This document shows, one piece after another, positions 12,874 to 24,955 of a stretch of DNA of 64,000 bases (position 1 is the first letter of the stretch; each line of letters begins with the position of its first letter). Made by a program: the position numbers and the translations under genes. This DNA is from Mimachlamys varia (taxonomy: Eukaryota > Mollusca > Bivalvia > Pectinida > Pectinidae). The stretch lies in contig OX392532.1 in NCBI GenBank assembly GCA_947623455.1, positions 3,162,001 to 3,226,000 of the forward strand, written 5' to 3'. Below the pieces are notes generated by a model, which did not search any database, was not told the DNA's origin, and was given only the letters and a program-made list of their open reading frames with translations.

Positions 12874-14845
12874 TATAACGTTCGTTACAAACGTGTTATA
12901 CTGTACAATGTTCGTTATAAACTTGTTTAACTGAACAATGTTCGTTATAAACGTGTTATACTGTACAATGCTCGTTATAAACGTGTTATACTGTACAATG
13001 TTCGTTATAAACGTGTTTTACTGTACAATGTTCGTTATAAACGTGTTTTACTGTACAATGTTCGTTATAAACGTGTTTTACTGTACAATGTTCGTTATAA
13101 ACGTGTTATACTGTACAATGTTCGTTATAAACGTGTTTTACTGTACAACGTTCGTTATAAACGTGTTATACTGTACAATGTTCGTTATAAACGTGTTTTA
13201 CTGTACAATGTTCGTTATAAACGTGTTATACTGTACAATGCTCGTTATTAACGTGTTCTACTGTACAACGTTCGTTATAAACGTGTTTTACTGTACAGCA
13301 GTCGTTATAAACGTGTTCTACTATACAATGTTCGTTATAAACGTGTTATACTGTACCACGCTCGTTATAAACGTGTTATACTGTACAATGTTCGTTATAA
13401 ACGTGTTTTACTGTACAATGTTCGTTATAAACGTGTTTTACTGTACAATGTTCGTTATAAACGTGTTTTACTGTACAATGTTCGTTATAAACGTGTTATA
13501 CTGTACAATGTTCGTTATAAACGTGTTTTACTGTACAACGTTCGTTATAAACGTGTTATACTGTACAATGTTCGTTATAAACGTGTTATACTGTACAATG
13601 TTCGTTATTAACGTGTTCTACTGTACAACGTTCGTTATTAACGTGTTCTACTGTACAACGTTCGTTATAAACGTGTTTTACTGTACAGCAGTCGTTATAA
13701 ACGTGTTCTACTATACAACGTTCGTTATAAACGTGTTATACTGTACCATGCTCGTTATAAACGTGTTATACTGTACAATGTTCGTTATAAACGTGTTATA
13801 CTGTACAACGTTCGTTATAAACGTGTTATACTGTACCATTCTCGTTATAAACGTGTTATACTGTACAATGTTCGTTATAAACGTGTTATACTGTACAATG
13901 TTCGTTATAAACGTGTTATACAGTACAACGTTCGTTATAAACGTGTTATACTGTACCATGCTCGTTATAAACGTGTTATACTGTACACTGTTCGTTATTA
14001 ACGAGTATTACCTTACAACGTTCGTTATAAACGTGTTTTACTGTACAATGTTCGTTATAAACGTGTTTTACTGTACAATGCTCGTTATAAACGTGTTTTA
14101 CTGTACAATGTTCGTTATAAACGTGTTTTACTGTACAATGTTCGTTATAAACGTGTTATACTGTACAATGTTCGTTATAAACGTGTTTTACTGTACAGCA
14201 GTCGTTATAAACGTGTTATACTGTACAATGTTCGTTATAAACGTGTTATACTGTACAATGTTCGTTATAAACGTGTTTTACTGTACAATGTTCGTTATAA
14301 ACGTGTTTTACTGTACAATTGACGTTATAAACGTGTTTTACTGTACAGCAGTCGTTATAAACGTGTTATACTGTACAATGTTCGTTATAAACGTGTTATA
14401 CTGTACAATGTTCGTTATAAACTTGTTTTACTGAAAAATGTTCGTTATTAACGAGTATCACTTTACAAAGTTCGTTATTAAAGTGTTTTACTGTACAAAG
14501 TTCGTTATTAACGTGTTTTACTGTACAATGTTCGTTATAAACGTGTTTTACTGAACAATGTTCGTTAAAGACGTGTTTTACTGTACAGCAGTCGTTATAA
14601 ACGTGCTGTAATATACAATGTTCGTTATAAACGTGTTCTACTGAACAATTTTCTTTTTAATTGTGGTTTACAGAACAATGTTCGTTATAGACGTGTTTTA
14701 CTGAACAATGTTCGTGTTAAACGTGTTTTACTGTACAAATTGTATAAACGTGTTTACTGTACAATGTTTGTTATAAACGTGTTTTACTGTACAAATTTTA
14801 TAAACGTGTTTTACTGTACAATGTTCGTTATAAACGTGTTTAACT
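12874..14845. repeat. 30-bp tandem repeat array (about 66 units)
   Basis: The unit is TGTACAATGTTCGTTATAAA plus CGTGTTTTAC, 30 bp. Variation is concentrated at a few sites (TTTTA/TTATA/TTCTA, ATG/ACG/GCAG). The rare variant CAGCAGTCGTT recurs at about 13296, 13686, 14196, 14346 and 14586. Since 30 bp is ten codons, one frame stays open for 498 codons, repeating FVINVFYCTM. That open frame is a direct consequence of unit length. The right end from about 14440 is degenerate, with substitutions and indels, as expected at the edge of an array that homogenises internally. Confidence 0.97.
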
Positions 14846-15780
14846 ATTTGCTAATGGCGTGTTCACAGCATAATTTTGCAATAGACAATTCAAATTTGCT
14901 ATTCCATTTTTCGAACGTAGATGTCGATAATAAAACATTGAGCATAGTTAAATCAAATTGAAAGTAGTATTAGTCAGCAACATGGATAGTATATGTACGT
15001 AAAAGTGGAGTGTCTTGGTATGGTCCTTATAAAGTAAGCTAATGGCGTGATTCAATGCCTAGTAACAATCAATCGTGTAGTGGCTGACTGTTTACTGTAT
15101 ACGAACTCGATAAACCATATACCAATGTACCATACAACTTTACAAGTAAATGCTATTTACAAATGTACTCTAAACATCTGTATCAAAATGTGAACAGAAA
15201 AGTATTATTTATTGCGTATGGCGTTTAAACCTTGTCACATTTAACTCTTTACTCTACACCAAGGTCACGGGTACCGACGCTTATATAAACTTGAAAGAAC
15301 GGTTGTATAATCAGGTCAGCAAGTAGGACGGTCGGGTTCGCTTTCATTATAGAGTATAGACCAAATCTAACATCATGTAAAAGTAAAATAAAACACTTGT
15401 AAGGAGTAAAAAACATTGTTAATGTATTTCATTATAAATATCCATCAATCCACAACAGCTCATACCACCCGACCGACCGACTTACGGACCGCTGTCACCA
15501 CTCTGTCCAGTATTGTCCTGATCTCGCACCTGTTTGTTTTGGATCACTGGTCGATCAACCTAGACGAGCAGGAATGTTGTACCGGAGGGCGTAAAATTAA
15601 CCAGACCTTATCAGGGTCACCAGCTTATTTATACACAGGGAAAATCCACTTATTTACATATACAATACTTTACATATACAAAATTTTACTGTAACTTTGG
15701 ACAACCACGTTGAAACACCGGTTCTGTCAAGCCTGGTTAGTACTCGAGTAACCGCCTGGGAACACCAGGTGTCGTAGGCT
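14846..15780. other. Intronic DNA; no gene seen
   Basis: Unique-looking sequence. A TATATAAAC word occurs near 15282, but nothing downstream supports a transcript. The 92-codon frame at 15416-15694 has no recognisable motif. Confidence 0.45.
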
Positions 15781-16250
15781 TAAGAAATTGCCGTGTACGT
15801 ATGGCGTAAGAATTGTACCTCCTGTCCCCATTGCATGATCGTAAGAGGCGACTTACATGTAACTTGGTATTGTCCCCTTCCTAATATCTCCCTTGACGCT
15901 ACCTCACTTTTGGTCTTTATTTGAGAGTTCGCCGTTGTGGGGAAGCCTATGGGTTCTGTCCCCAGGCCGAGACATAACAGCGTCTCTAACAATGGTAGTT
16001 ACTACTCCTTTCTTGACGCTCAGCATTGATGGACTGGTTGGCAGTATACTTCAGTGTAGTAGCACTTTAAATCGGCAAAATATCAGGCCTATCGCAAGAA
16101 GTCTTTTACGAACATACCACGGCTTCCCAAATACACACACACTCAAAACAAGCATCTACATCCCATACACCGGGAGGTCGTCCTTAAATGACATCAATTG
16201 TTAATAGGACGTAAAAACAATCAACCTAACCAAACCAAACCAGAGTGTAC
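15781..16250 (+). mobile_element. Dispersed bivalve-type repeat with A/C-rich tail
   Basis: The segment opens with a block containing CCTCCTGTCCCCATTGCATG and ATCGTAAGAGGCGACT. It continues through GTCCCCAGGCCGAGACATA and ends CGGGAGGTCGTCCTTAAATG…TAGGACGTAAAAACAATC followed by an AACC-rich tail. From memory, this order of blocks is that of a repeat common in bivalve genomes. It cannot be verified here. The tail is shared with 60885-60945 in this window, which is direct evidence of dispersal. No long open frame is present, so it looks non-autonomous. The small frames on both strands are incidental. Confidence 0.65.
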
Positions 16251-17472
16251 AGTACTGTTATCTATTACTTCCTATACTCTACTGCTACAGTGGGTCGTCT
16301 ATAGATACAGGGTAGTCGCATTACCATTCATACTGTATTAAGTCTTTGTGTATGATTGTTTACCATTTCGTCACAATATATTAATGGATGTCATCAATAT
16401 CACTTCACACCAACTCCGGAGGAAATACGTCGATACTAACGACATGTGGGACTCGGTTATTGCCGTCTTTCTATGGGAATTTGATTTTAATGCAATTATG
16501 TAAGGAAGTTGAAATCAAATTATATTTAACACCGGCAATAACTCATTTTAATTTTCTAAACCAACGCCCGATAAATCAACTGCTTTACTTTGGAAAACGA
16601 ATTTCACAGTTGAATTGAATTTGTGCGTCTGAGGAAATGTTGTGTACAGCAGATGATGTACCAATATATAACAACTAATGAAGATGTGTTTATTTCCATC
16701 TAGGGACAGGTTCATGTGGTGTAAATCTTGTATAATTGATGACCGAAATGCAAATATGGAGCAAGACAGCCAATATCCTTCATGCTATTGTTTTACCGTG
16801 ATTAAAGAATTGCTAGTATTCTGTAGTAACCTTTATGTTAACATATCCGGTTTAATGCTCGTATAAAAATGTCTTGATTATCAATCATCCACAATCGTAT
16901 TTAAATTCAATATCTATACTCATATCCATACTTATTCATGTAAATAATGCAGGGTTATCTGTGTAAAAATATCGTTAATAATGCATGTTAACATATAAAA
17001 CAACGAGGCATCACCTGTGAAACAAACCCGTTCAGTCGCTATCATACCGAACACTGCAGCTCGCCGAGAAATGAAGTCGCTAGATTGATGAAAAATGTTG
17101 TTGTTTTTTCACTCTAAAAATAGTCAGATTGACCTTGAACTTTAAGTAATCAAAGGTGACGTACATGTAACACACACATGTGCTGCACCTTTTAAATTTA
17201 GTAATAAATACAGTATGCCGAAAACATGAATTAAACTGCATCATACAGCTGTTTCGTCCTCCTTGGACTCTTCAGTGATGCTAGGGACCAAAAGGTGGGA
17301 ATCCAAAATTTCTAAACTAATTTAGAAGCAGAAGGGTCAGGTGCATAAAATCAACACATCTACCGTACTTCATGTAAACGTACGACTACATTTTATTTTA
17401 AATGTAGATATATTCTTGGTTATATTGGAATATTTACCCATTGTAACACTGGTAGATATTCCAATGCTTATA
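16251..17472. other. Intronic DNA; no gene seen
   Basis: AT-rich. A block at about 17245-17300 (GTTTCGTCCTCCTTGGACTC and neighbours) resembles another dispersed repeat, but its limits cannot be set. Open frames are short and featureless. Confidence 0.4.
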
Positions 17473-17933
17473 CAGTCAACTTCGAAATTAACGAAGTCGG
17501 GAACAACGTTTAGGCAACAACGAAGTAAATTTAAAGTCCCAATTTTCACACTTATATATCGTATGTATTGTTTTACTGAAACAACGAAGTCTGAAATAGC
17601 GAATTAACTGAAACAACGAAGTGATTTTCCAGTCCCCATCCGCTTTTTTACCTGTAATAACGAATTAATGTCATGGGTCGACAGAGTTCTTACCAAAACA
17701 AAGCTACGTCCTGTGTTCACTTGTCTCGGTTTTGTGACCACGGGTCGGCGGTGCGTTTGAATAGGTCACCTGGGTACTCATACACGTATCAAGTTAAAAT
17801 AAACTCATGTCGTTACTTCTGTTTGTCTTATCATTGCTTATACATAAAACCTTGTTATCGGAAATAGCGAATTCCTGATATAACGAAATGATTTCCATGG
17901 TCCCCAGTTATTCGTTATAAACGAAGTTGACTG
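17473..17933. mobile_element. Pogo/Tigger-like non-autonomous DNA transposon (MITE), 461 bp
   Basis: The ends are perfect 12-bp inverted repeats, CAGTCAACTTCG and CGAAGTTGACTG, each flanked by TA. A TA target duplication and termini starting CAG are the pattern of pogo/Tigger elements in the Tc1-mariner superfamily. Inside there are several self-complementary blocks of the AACGAAGT / TTCGTTATA type near both ends. There is no transposase frame, so the element would have depended on a partner in trans. The frame at 17673-17867 shows no transposase motif. The termini and TA duplication are seen directly; the superfamily assignment is inference. Confidence 0.75.
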
Positions 17934-20900
17934 TACATGAAATTATTACCATGGTTACACTAGAAGGTGTGTCCATGGTTACACGTACCTGAATACCAAT
18001 GTTTCACTTCCATGTACCTGTGATTTTCCACTTGTACTTATCATTGGTCATACCGTGAGCGATCACTCATCTACAATTTGGTTTGAACCATTGATTGTGT
18101 TTTGTGTTTCTTTAAATGAGGACATCTCAAATAGACGTTTGTTGAGACATTTGTCTATTCAAACATCAATATTGACTAATGTGCTACAGATCATAAAGCA
18201 TTTTCCCAATTCATACAATTCTGGGTTACAATTTGGTTTGAATGTGGAACCACCGAACGAAAGCATCCGGAAGTCTATTGGCGTGATAGGGCACATATCC
18301 TTTTGATTACTTATATAAAGTGTACCTCGTCCTTTTTTAATGATGATTGTGTTGCTCAATATCAGATGATTTTTTATCCTTCAAAAATTTTCCGATTTCG
18401 ACCAGCCTCTCTACGTTAAACTATCGAACTGAAACAAGACTGCTGTTAGTACTGGATAATATGAGGGACTAATCGATCACAACCCTTATTGCTCTAGCAA
18501 TTACCGAATTAACATCTAACGAATTCAAGGCCGAACGTGTCTACCATAACTCTGTAATGTTGGATCACCCGTTATTTCAAAGTCTTGTCATTTGGACAGG
18601 AGAGAGAATTGACAGTTTTTGGACTGCTATATACATCACAGTTAATTCGTTTTGCTAGTGTTTAATGACATAGTTTGTCGGTTAAGTTCCACAACAAATT
18701 ACACTGAGTATAGCCGTGTTATACCGAGGTGTACGTCCGTCCATTACGCGGAGTCTCGGTCCCCACAGTCCAGTCTGGGAGCAGACGACACTCATCTCCC
18801 TGGTCGTACAAACATCCTCCACACTAATGACTGCTGTTTTCCCTTTACTATATGGCGAAACGCGGCAAGAGGCAAGTAATTGACGAGTCTCGAATGTTTT
18901 CACAAAATACATATAACATATTGTAGGGGACTATCTCCCATCGATAAACCAATTAGCTATACTGTTAGCCTGAATGAATAATTCAACATAGAGCCGTCGA
19001 TTCCCGAACATAAGATAGTTGATTCGAGAGGAAAGTTCACCGAACGTCCATACACATAACACCTAAAAAACCCAATCGTGATCACGACTGCACCCCTGTC
19101 GTCCGCCTGGTGGATCTCCTGCATATTCAATGAGGACATTGGGTCGTACTTGGATCAGACTAGAATTATGTGCAGAACAGTCTGCTTTCTTCTCAGATGG
19201 ACTCGTTCCCATCGTCAACGAGTGATCAACAGCCAGCCCGCTGTTTTCAAAGCTTACATCTCCAAGCTAAGCCTAACGTTACAAAATGGTATCTTTACAA
19301 AGTGTACTAATTTATATTTAAATTACCAAAGTAGTAAAGTTTGAAACAATTTTATGGAAAGTTTCTGAAAATATTATTGAACATTTGAAGAATCAATTAT
19401 ATACACCCCCCCCCCTCCATGTCGTTGTTGTTTTAATTGTCGCGTGTTTAATTTGGTAGTTTACGTCTCTACCAAATAAGTGACTACCCTTCAATTATCA
19501 ATTAAGTCCCAACATGTCTCATAAAAGCAACATTTCTTCATAAAATATACGTCCACATTAGTGACACTAAAAGCGAAAGTGACATCCGCCGCCCCTCAAT
19601 TGTACCCGTTAATCATGAAAACATTAGTAGGAAACTGAATATTTCGATAACTGAACGAATAGGATATGATATAAGTGTATCGGAAATGTCTAGACATATT
19701 CTTGTGTGTTGCGTAATAAATGTCGAAATTGACAAAGTATTCCTCATGTTTCTCATTTCTCTTCAGTAAGTGAAAACCACTGCGTCGTCAGTTTAATTGT
19801 CTTGTGCTCCAATGAAATTTTCACCTAATAAGTTGATCAATTTGAAACTATCTATAAATTATAGATATTTTCCTTGCCGTAAATCAATCGCTCCTCATAG
19901 ATTATAAATATTGGAGAGATTTACACTGAAAGCGAAGGTCGTCTAACGAGTTTTTGGTAAATACAAATAAATACAACAGGCCGATGTCTTACAAAATATT
20001 TTCTTTAAGCAATCATGCCATTCTTATGTAAAATTTATCATAAATCTAGCTAGGTCACAGCCAAGAAAATGTTACGTACTCAAAGTGGGAATTGGGGCAC
20101 CATTTTCAATTAGAAGTATGCATACTAATGAGCATATTTCAAAAGTCCACCGTCATATCACACAAAAATACAAAATATCTCTCCGTGGGACCAAGATTGC
20201 GACCATAAATTGCGTTAACAATCCCTGTGCCGTAAGTGTGTTCGTTAGCAGCCGACATCTATCAAAAATCTGTGTGAATAGAGCAAGTCGAAGATCTTAT
20301 CTCATCTGGGCTTGTGTTGTATTTTGTATGTTGCAAGAAAGCTCACCGCATATATTTTATCGTCTTCAGCATTCCTAGAAAAGAAAACTTTTCATATTGA
20401 GACATGGAGGACGTTCTTTCAGATTGTATTTTGGTATGAGGTATGGTAGTGTACATGGTAGAAAAATAACATGTGTTGATACACAAACCATTTTTGAGGA
20501 TTGATCAGAAGTTCAAATCCATATCCTGTTCGTTCCAACTCTGGAGTATACAATGTCACAATAAGACTGAAGTCCTGATTAAAAACTGAAGCCCTGATTA
20601 AAAACTGAAGCCCTGATTAAATGGTTAGCACTAAGAATTGGTGTAAGAAAGTTTGATAAATGTTTGGTAGAGCAATTAGCAGAACCAGCGATAAAACGCT
20701 GCTTATAAGTATACTTATGCAGTTTATGTATAAAATAAAGACGAGGTAGGTCAGCGTCTTTCTCATTAATTGGTTTTTAAAAGATTGTAGTACTGATGCA
20801 TGGTTAATGCAAAAAAAAAAAAAAAAAACGAATGCAATGTTTCCCATTCAAATTTGTTTAAATGTTTTGTATAACCATGGGCACATCCAATGAAAAGTGA

Positions 20901-20989
20901 AGTGCAAATATTAATCTAAACTATTTTTTGTATTTTGTTTATTTGTTTTTTTTAAACTGGAAAAGTACATAGAGAACACAAAAAGTGTA
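17934..20989. other. Intronic DNA; no gene seen
   Basis: About 3 kb without a tandem array. Open frames are under 100 codons on both strands with no motif. A C-run lies at about 19407-19417 and an A-run at 20810-20828. Confidence 0.45.
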
Positions 20990-21610
20990 AAGAATGGGCA
21001 CTAACTGTGTCCCACTTTTGGTTGACTTGTTTTTGTTTTCATATGAGGCTGAATTTGTCACAATGGGTTTATCAGGACGGGTAACAAAAATCTCGCCAAA
21101 TCTTTCAATTCACTTTCAGGTTTATCGACTATCTGTTTTCTACAAACGACAAGAAGTTTGGTGACCTAGTCGATCGTATATACACTACTAATTTCGAGAT
21201 TAAAGACACAACAGACTCTCTTACGCCAGCTTCTTACCCCGATCTTTACTTAGAATATGATCAACACGGGCAGTTTACTATCTCGCTGTATGATAAACGT
21301 GACGATTTCGATTTTCCGATCGTAAACTTTCCCTTTCTTGATAGAAACATCCCTGCTTCTCCATCCTTTGGTGTTTACATTTCGCAGCTGCATGTTATTC
21401 AATGGCTTGCTCTGAATATCGAGGAATGCTGACGAACAAACGTGCGGCACAGGGATTTGAGAGATGCAGGTTGATGAAAACTATGGGCAAGTTTATGGTC
21501 GCCATCTTGATCTCATCGAGACATTCTGTATATTTATGTGATATGAAGATGAATTTTTTTTAGTTTGCTTATTAGTGTGCTTACTTAACAAAGATGACTC
21601 TGTTACCATG
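20990..21610 (+). pseudogene. Decayed reverse-transcriptase copy
   Basis: It aligns by eye with the intact copy at 45640-46230, starting in the region coding TNC.PLLADLFLFSYEAEF and running to the MGK…GRHLDLIE end. The frame is broken by indels and stops. The catalytic YIDD box has become FIDY, losing the second aspartate, so this copy cannot be an active polymerase. Recognisable blocks include RVYTTNFEIKDTTDS-like and YDKRDDFDFPIVNFPFLD. The tail is separated from its 3' module by about 600 bp of inserted repeat. Confidence 0.85.
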
Positions 21611-22210
21611 GATGTTGGTTTCCAGATGATAGCTTGACAAAGGATTGATGGATTTTGTTGAAACTTCCAACGTTAGCTTATGAGGAAATACAGAGTGAGA
21701 TTTAGTTTGGGGTCGAAAGGTCAACTACAAAAGTCATTGTTGCTAAATATAAATATTTTTGTCAAATTTTCGCTGATAAGGTAATACAAAGTAGCATTGA
21801 GTTTGGAGTTGAAAGGTCATCTTTAAAAGGTCACTGTTGCTAAAAATAGATATATTTTTTTTGTCAAATCATGTTTCCGGATGATAACTTAATAAAAACT
21901 GTTGGATTATGTTAAAACTTCATACAAAGTTGGTAAATATATGAGATAAAACAGAGTTGAAATTTTTCGCCAAATTTTAATTTCCTGGTCATAACATCAG
22001 AAAGGATTAATTGATTTGATTGTAATTTCATACTGTGTTACCTGATATAGTGGATATAGTGGGACTGAGTTTGAGGTCAAAGGTCATTTCACAATCAACC
22101 TCATAAACAGTTAAGAAAAGTACAATTACACATTTGTTCATTGCTATTAGGTCTGTATTGCTTAGAAAATGTAATTGATGACAGGGGCCGTGTGTCGCAT
22201 GTAACACTAA
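21611..22210 (+). repeat. Dispersed repeat with internal about 165-bp duplications, inside the retroelement copy
   Basis: Three imperfect copies of a segment recur: GTTTCCAGATGATAGCTTGA at about 21628, TTTCCGGATGATAACTTAAT at about 21870, and TTTCCTGGTCATAACATCAG at about 21989. Each is followed by a …GGATT…GATTT/TT…AAACTTC…AA pattern and an AAGGTCA-rich end. The block lies exactly between the reverse-transcriptase end and the 3' module, which in the 45-kb copy are only about 85 bp apart. It is therefore an insertion. Confidence 0.65.
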
Positions 22211-22400
22211 CTGTTAGCTTGTTGAGGATTGAATTTTACTGCGATGTGAGCAAGATTTACATGGCGGGTGTCGTCGATGAAGCAGTAGACGCTTACTCTT
22301 CCGGATCACCTGGTCGTAGTCTCTTGTACTTTTACGAGGGCCTCTAGATTAATCGATTTTGAGTTCGGATTATGGTTATGTTGACGCTTGGGTATTCTCT
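22211..22400 (+). pseudogene. 3' module of the retroelement, copy 1
   Basis: It contains AGATTTACATGGCGGGTGTC and GATGAAGCAGTAGACGCTTA and ends GTTGACGCTTGGGTATTCTC. It matches the segments downstream of the reverse transcriptase at 46.3 kb and 23.9 kb. An open frame runs RIEFYCDVSKIYMAGVVDEA and then …SSGSPG…LLYFYEGL before a stop. Confidence 0.75.
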
Positions 22401-22631
22401 TGGGGTAATTTTTGGGTATACAGTATACATGTATTTTTATCTAAGACCTACAATGTACGGTTGCCTCAGAAGTATAAGCTAGTATAAAGAAGGAGTTCCT
22501 CGCTGTGTGAGATCCCGTTGTGTACGTTAGCTGACTGTCGTGTCGTGTCGGTATGCTCTTTAGCGTGATGTGCCGTTCTAGGATATTGATACCACAATAT
22601 TGAAAGGTTATGATCATACTTAGTGGTACGA

Positions 22632-22733
22632 TTCAATATACCAACACAATCTGTATAGGTCGATATCTACCATACTCATCGTACAATATACCAACACAAT
22701 CTGTATAGGTCGATATGTACCATACTCATCGTT
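22632..22733. repeat. Two-copy direct repeat of about 51 bp
   Basis: The block CAATATACCAACACAATCTG…CATACTCATCGTA occurs twice head to tail with one difference (ATCTACC/ATGTACC). It is a recent small tandem duplication. Confidence 0.9.
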
Positions 22734-23100
22734 AATGCTGTAGTACTGCTCATTTGGGACTCAACATCGATTTTTTTCCCTGAAGTTTGTTTTTATTTTC
22801 TTGAACGAAATGGTGTATTATCCCCCACACAGAAGTACTCCGTCAGTATTTATCACTCGCGTTAAATGTCAGATGAAGCATCCGAGCTGTCCTTCACCGT
22901 GTACTTGGCTAAACCAGTAGAACCGATACTCCACCACGAGGTCCTTACCCCCGTACACTCCAACATCGTATATATCTACCACTTCTTCACCATGTAACTA
23001 CCACTTTCAGGCATACGAAATAAAGTATAGTAGTGGTTATAGCTTAAACATTATAGTTATTACTACAAATGTAATATATCTGATGCAAAATGTCGTATTA

Positions 23101-23540
23101 TCTCTGTCAACTTCTTACATGATCTTTACACAACCAACATGGGGCTGCTTGCATGTACTTTTAAGCTGTACGATAAAAGAAACGAACTGGATGTTTCCCT
23201 TTCTTAATAGTAACTTCCCTGCTTTTCCATCCTATGGTGTTTAAATATCGCAGCTGATTGGTTATTGTAGGGCTTCATCTGAAATTTTCATGATAGATGG
23301 CAGCTGTTTTCGAACAAAATTACGGCACAGTGATTCGAGAGATACAGATTGATGACGACTATGGGCAAGTGTTATGCTCGCCATCTTGCTTTCATCGAGA
23401 ATATTCCACATCTTTGTGTGATATGAAGATTGATGTTTTTGAATGTGCTCATTAGTTTGCCTGTCTGTTGTGATAGAGAATTATGTCTAAGTTCTCACTT
23501 AAAGGTCATGACATTTTCTTAGATTTAATCTAGATTTACA
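23101..23540 (+). pseudogene. Decayed reverse-transcriptase tail, second copy
   Basis: Homologous to 45850-46260. AAGCTGTACGATAAAAGAAA, CCCTTTCTTAATAGTAACTT, ACTATGGGCAAGTGTTATG and GATATGAAGATTGATGTTTT align with it, with stops and frameshifts between. It continues in register into the 3' module at 23907 once the insertion at 23541-23906 is removed. Confidence 0.8.
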
Positions 23541-23906
23541 CAGCCAATGTTTCCTCACGTGAATTTCACGTGATAAATTTTACATGAATTTCACGTGAAA
23601 TTTTTCATGTGAAATTCACATGAAATTCACGTGAAATTTTTCATGTGAAATTCACATGAAAAAATTAGCATACAAAAATCAAATGAAACATTATTTCACA
23701 TGAATTTCACATGAATTTCACGTGAATTTCACGTGAAAAAAATAGCATACAAAAATCAAATAAAATTGAATTTCACGTGAAATTCTTGTGAAATTCACGT
23801 GATTTTCACATGAAATTTTTCACGTGAAATTCACTTTTTCCCCACTTTTCACCTGAAATTCACGTGAAATTTTTCACGTGAAATTCACGTGAAGACATAT
23901 TGCCTG
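23541..23906. mobile_element. TTCACGTGAA foldback/MITE-like element nested in the retroelement, 366 bp
   Basis: The termini are imperfect inverted repeats: CAGCCAATGTTTCCTCACGT on the left and, read on the other strand, CAGGCAATATGTCTTCACGT on the right (19 of 23 matching). The interior is almost entirely built of the self-complementary word TTCACGTGAA or TTCACATGAA, joined by AATTTTT and by ATAGCATACAAAAATCAAAT spacers. The insertion splits the sequence AGATTTACA|TGGCGGG. TTTACA lies just left (23535-23540) and TCTACA just right (23907-23912), a probable 6-bp target-site duplication with one later change. There is no coding capacity. Confidence 0.75.
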
Positions 23907-24087
23907 TCTACATGGCGGGTTTCTTTGATGAAGCAGAAGACGCTTACGCTTCCGGAACACCTGGTCTTATTATCTTGTACTTGTACAAGGGTCTGCGTGT
24001 AAATGATTTCTTTGTTGATATTTTGCCTCTAGTTTAAGCAGTTTTGATTTCTGATTATGGCTTTGTTGACGCTTATGTATTCTCTGA
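23907..24087 (+). pseudogene. 3' module of the retroelement, copy 2
   Basis: CTACATGGCGGGTTTCTTTG…GAAGACGCTTACGCTTCCGG through TTGTTGACGCTTATGTATTC matches the modules at 22.3, 46.3 and 59.7 kb. The frame reads VYMAGFFDEAEDAYASGTPG, then IILYLYKGLRVNDFFVDILP before a stop. Confidence 0.75.
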
Positions 24088-24955
24088 TTTTGATTTGTCA
24101 TAGAACAGTATATACAGGTATGTAGATGTCTTACCGAAGACATTTCTGATGGGAGTCAAATGTATTGATTTTTTATATACCAGCGGAAAAGGCTTTTTGT
24201 AATAGAAAATAATGGATATCAAGACAGGTTTCAAAACTGTTGGTGGGACATAACACTAGTTGGATTTGCGTGGTTGGCATTATGTACAGTACATAGTAGA
24301 TAGACTCATTGTATGAGTAAAAGAATATATATTTTTTGTTGCACTTTCGTTTACTTTAAACGATGCGACTGTGTGACCGGATCTAATTTTACTCAAGAAT
24401 GTTCAGCTTTATGTAACAATAAACCGATTATTAAGGAATCGATGCGGGGGAAAATGTCTACAGTGTACTTCGGCTTGTGCTCATTATCAGTAAGTCTTCC
24501 TAATTTTACCCGTTCCGCTTGTAAAAAGACATTAAACTCTAAGTATAACACTTTCCGGTATCGTGTACGCTTAAATAATTAGTTCTGATTGTATATATTT
24601 ATTACATGTTTGACCTTTAATGTACGATAAGTCATCCCCCCCCCCCCTGATTCTCGCGGATTACCTAAATACAAAATCCAAACGTTTTTTTTTCTTATGA
24701 TAACGACCCCAGGTACCAACTCCAAACTAAATTACCCGTTCGGAAATTGTATGTATGGAGAATATTAGCAAATTTAAGAGCATGCGAAAAGGTTATAAAA
24801 ACTAATGTCTTGTAATCCTGTTTTGTTTCGTCTAGGCTGTAGGGATGGTTGAGAGGCTAATTTGTATAAAGTTAAACTTTTCGTTAGCCATTTTCTCAAA
24901 TTGTTATTGGTGTCACCAAGGTACAAAACACTAGCTGGTGACTTGTCTAGGCAAT

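Noticed and set aside
12938..14434. 498-codon frame repeating FVINVFYCTM
   Set aside because: The unit is exactly 30 bp, so an open frame is automatic; no initiation context or exon structure.
15275..15320. Possible TATA promoter (TATATAAAC near 15282)
   Set aside because: No recognisable transcript or exon downstream, and the word is frequent in AT-rich DNA.
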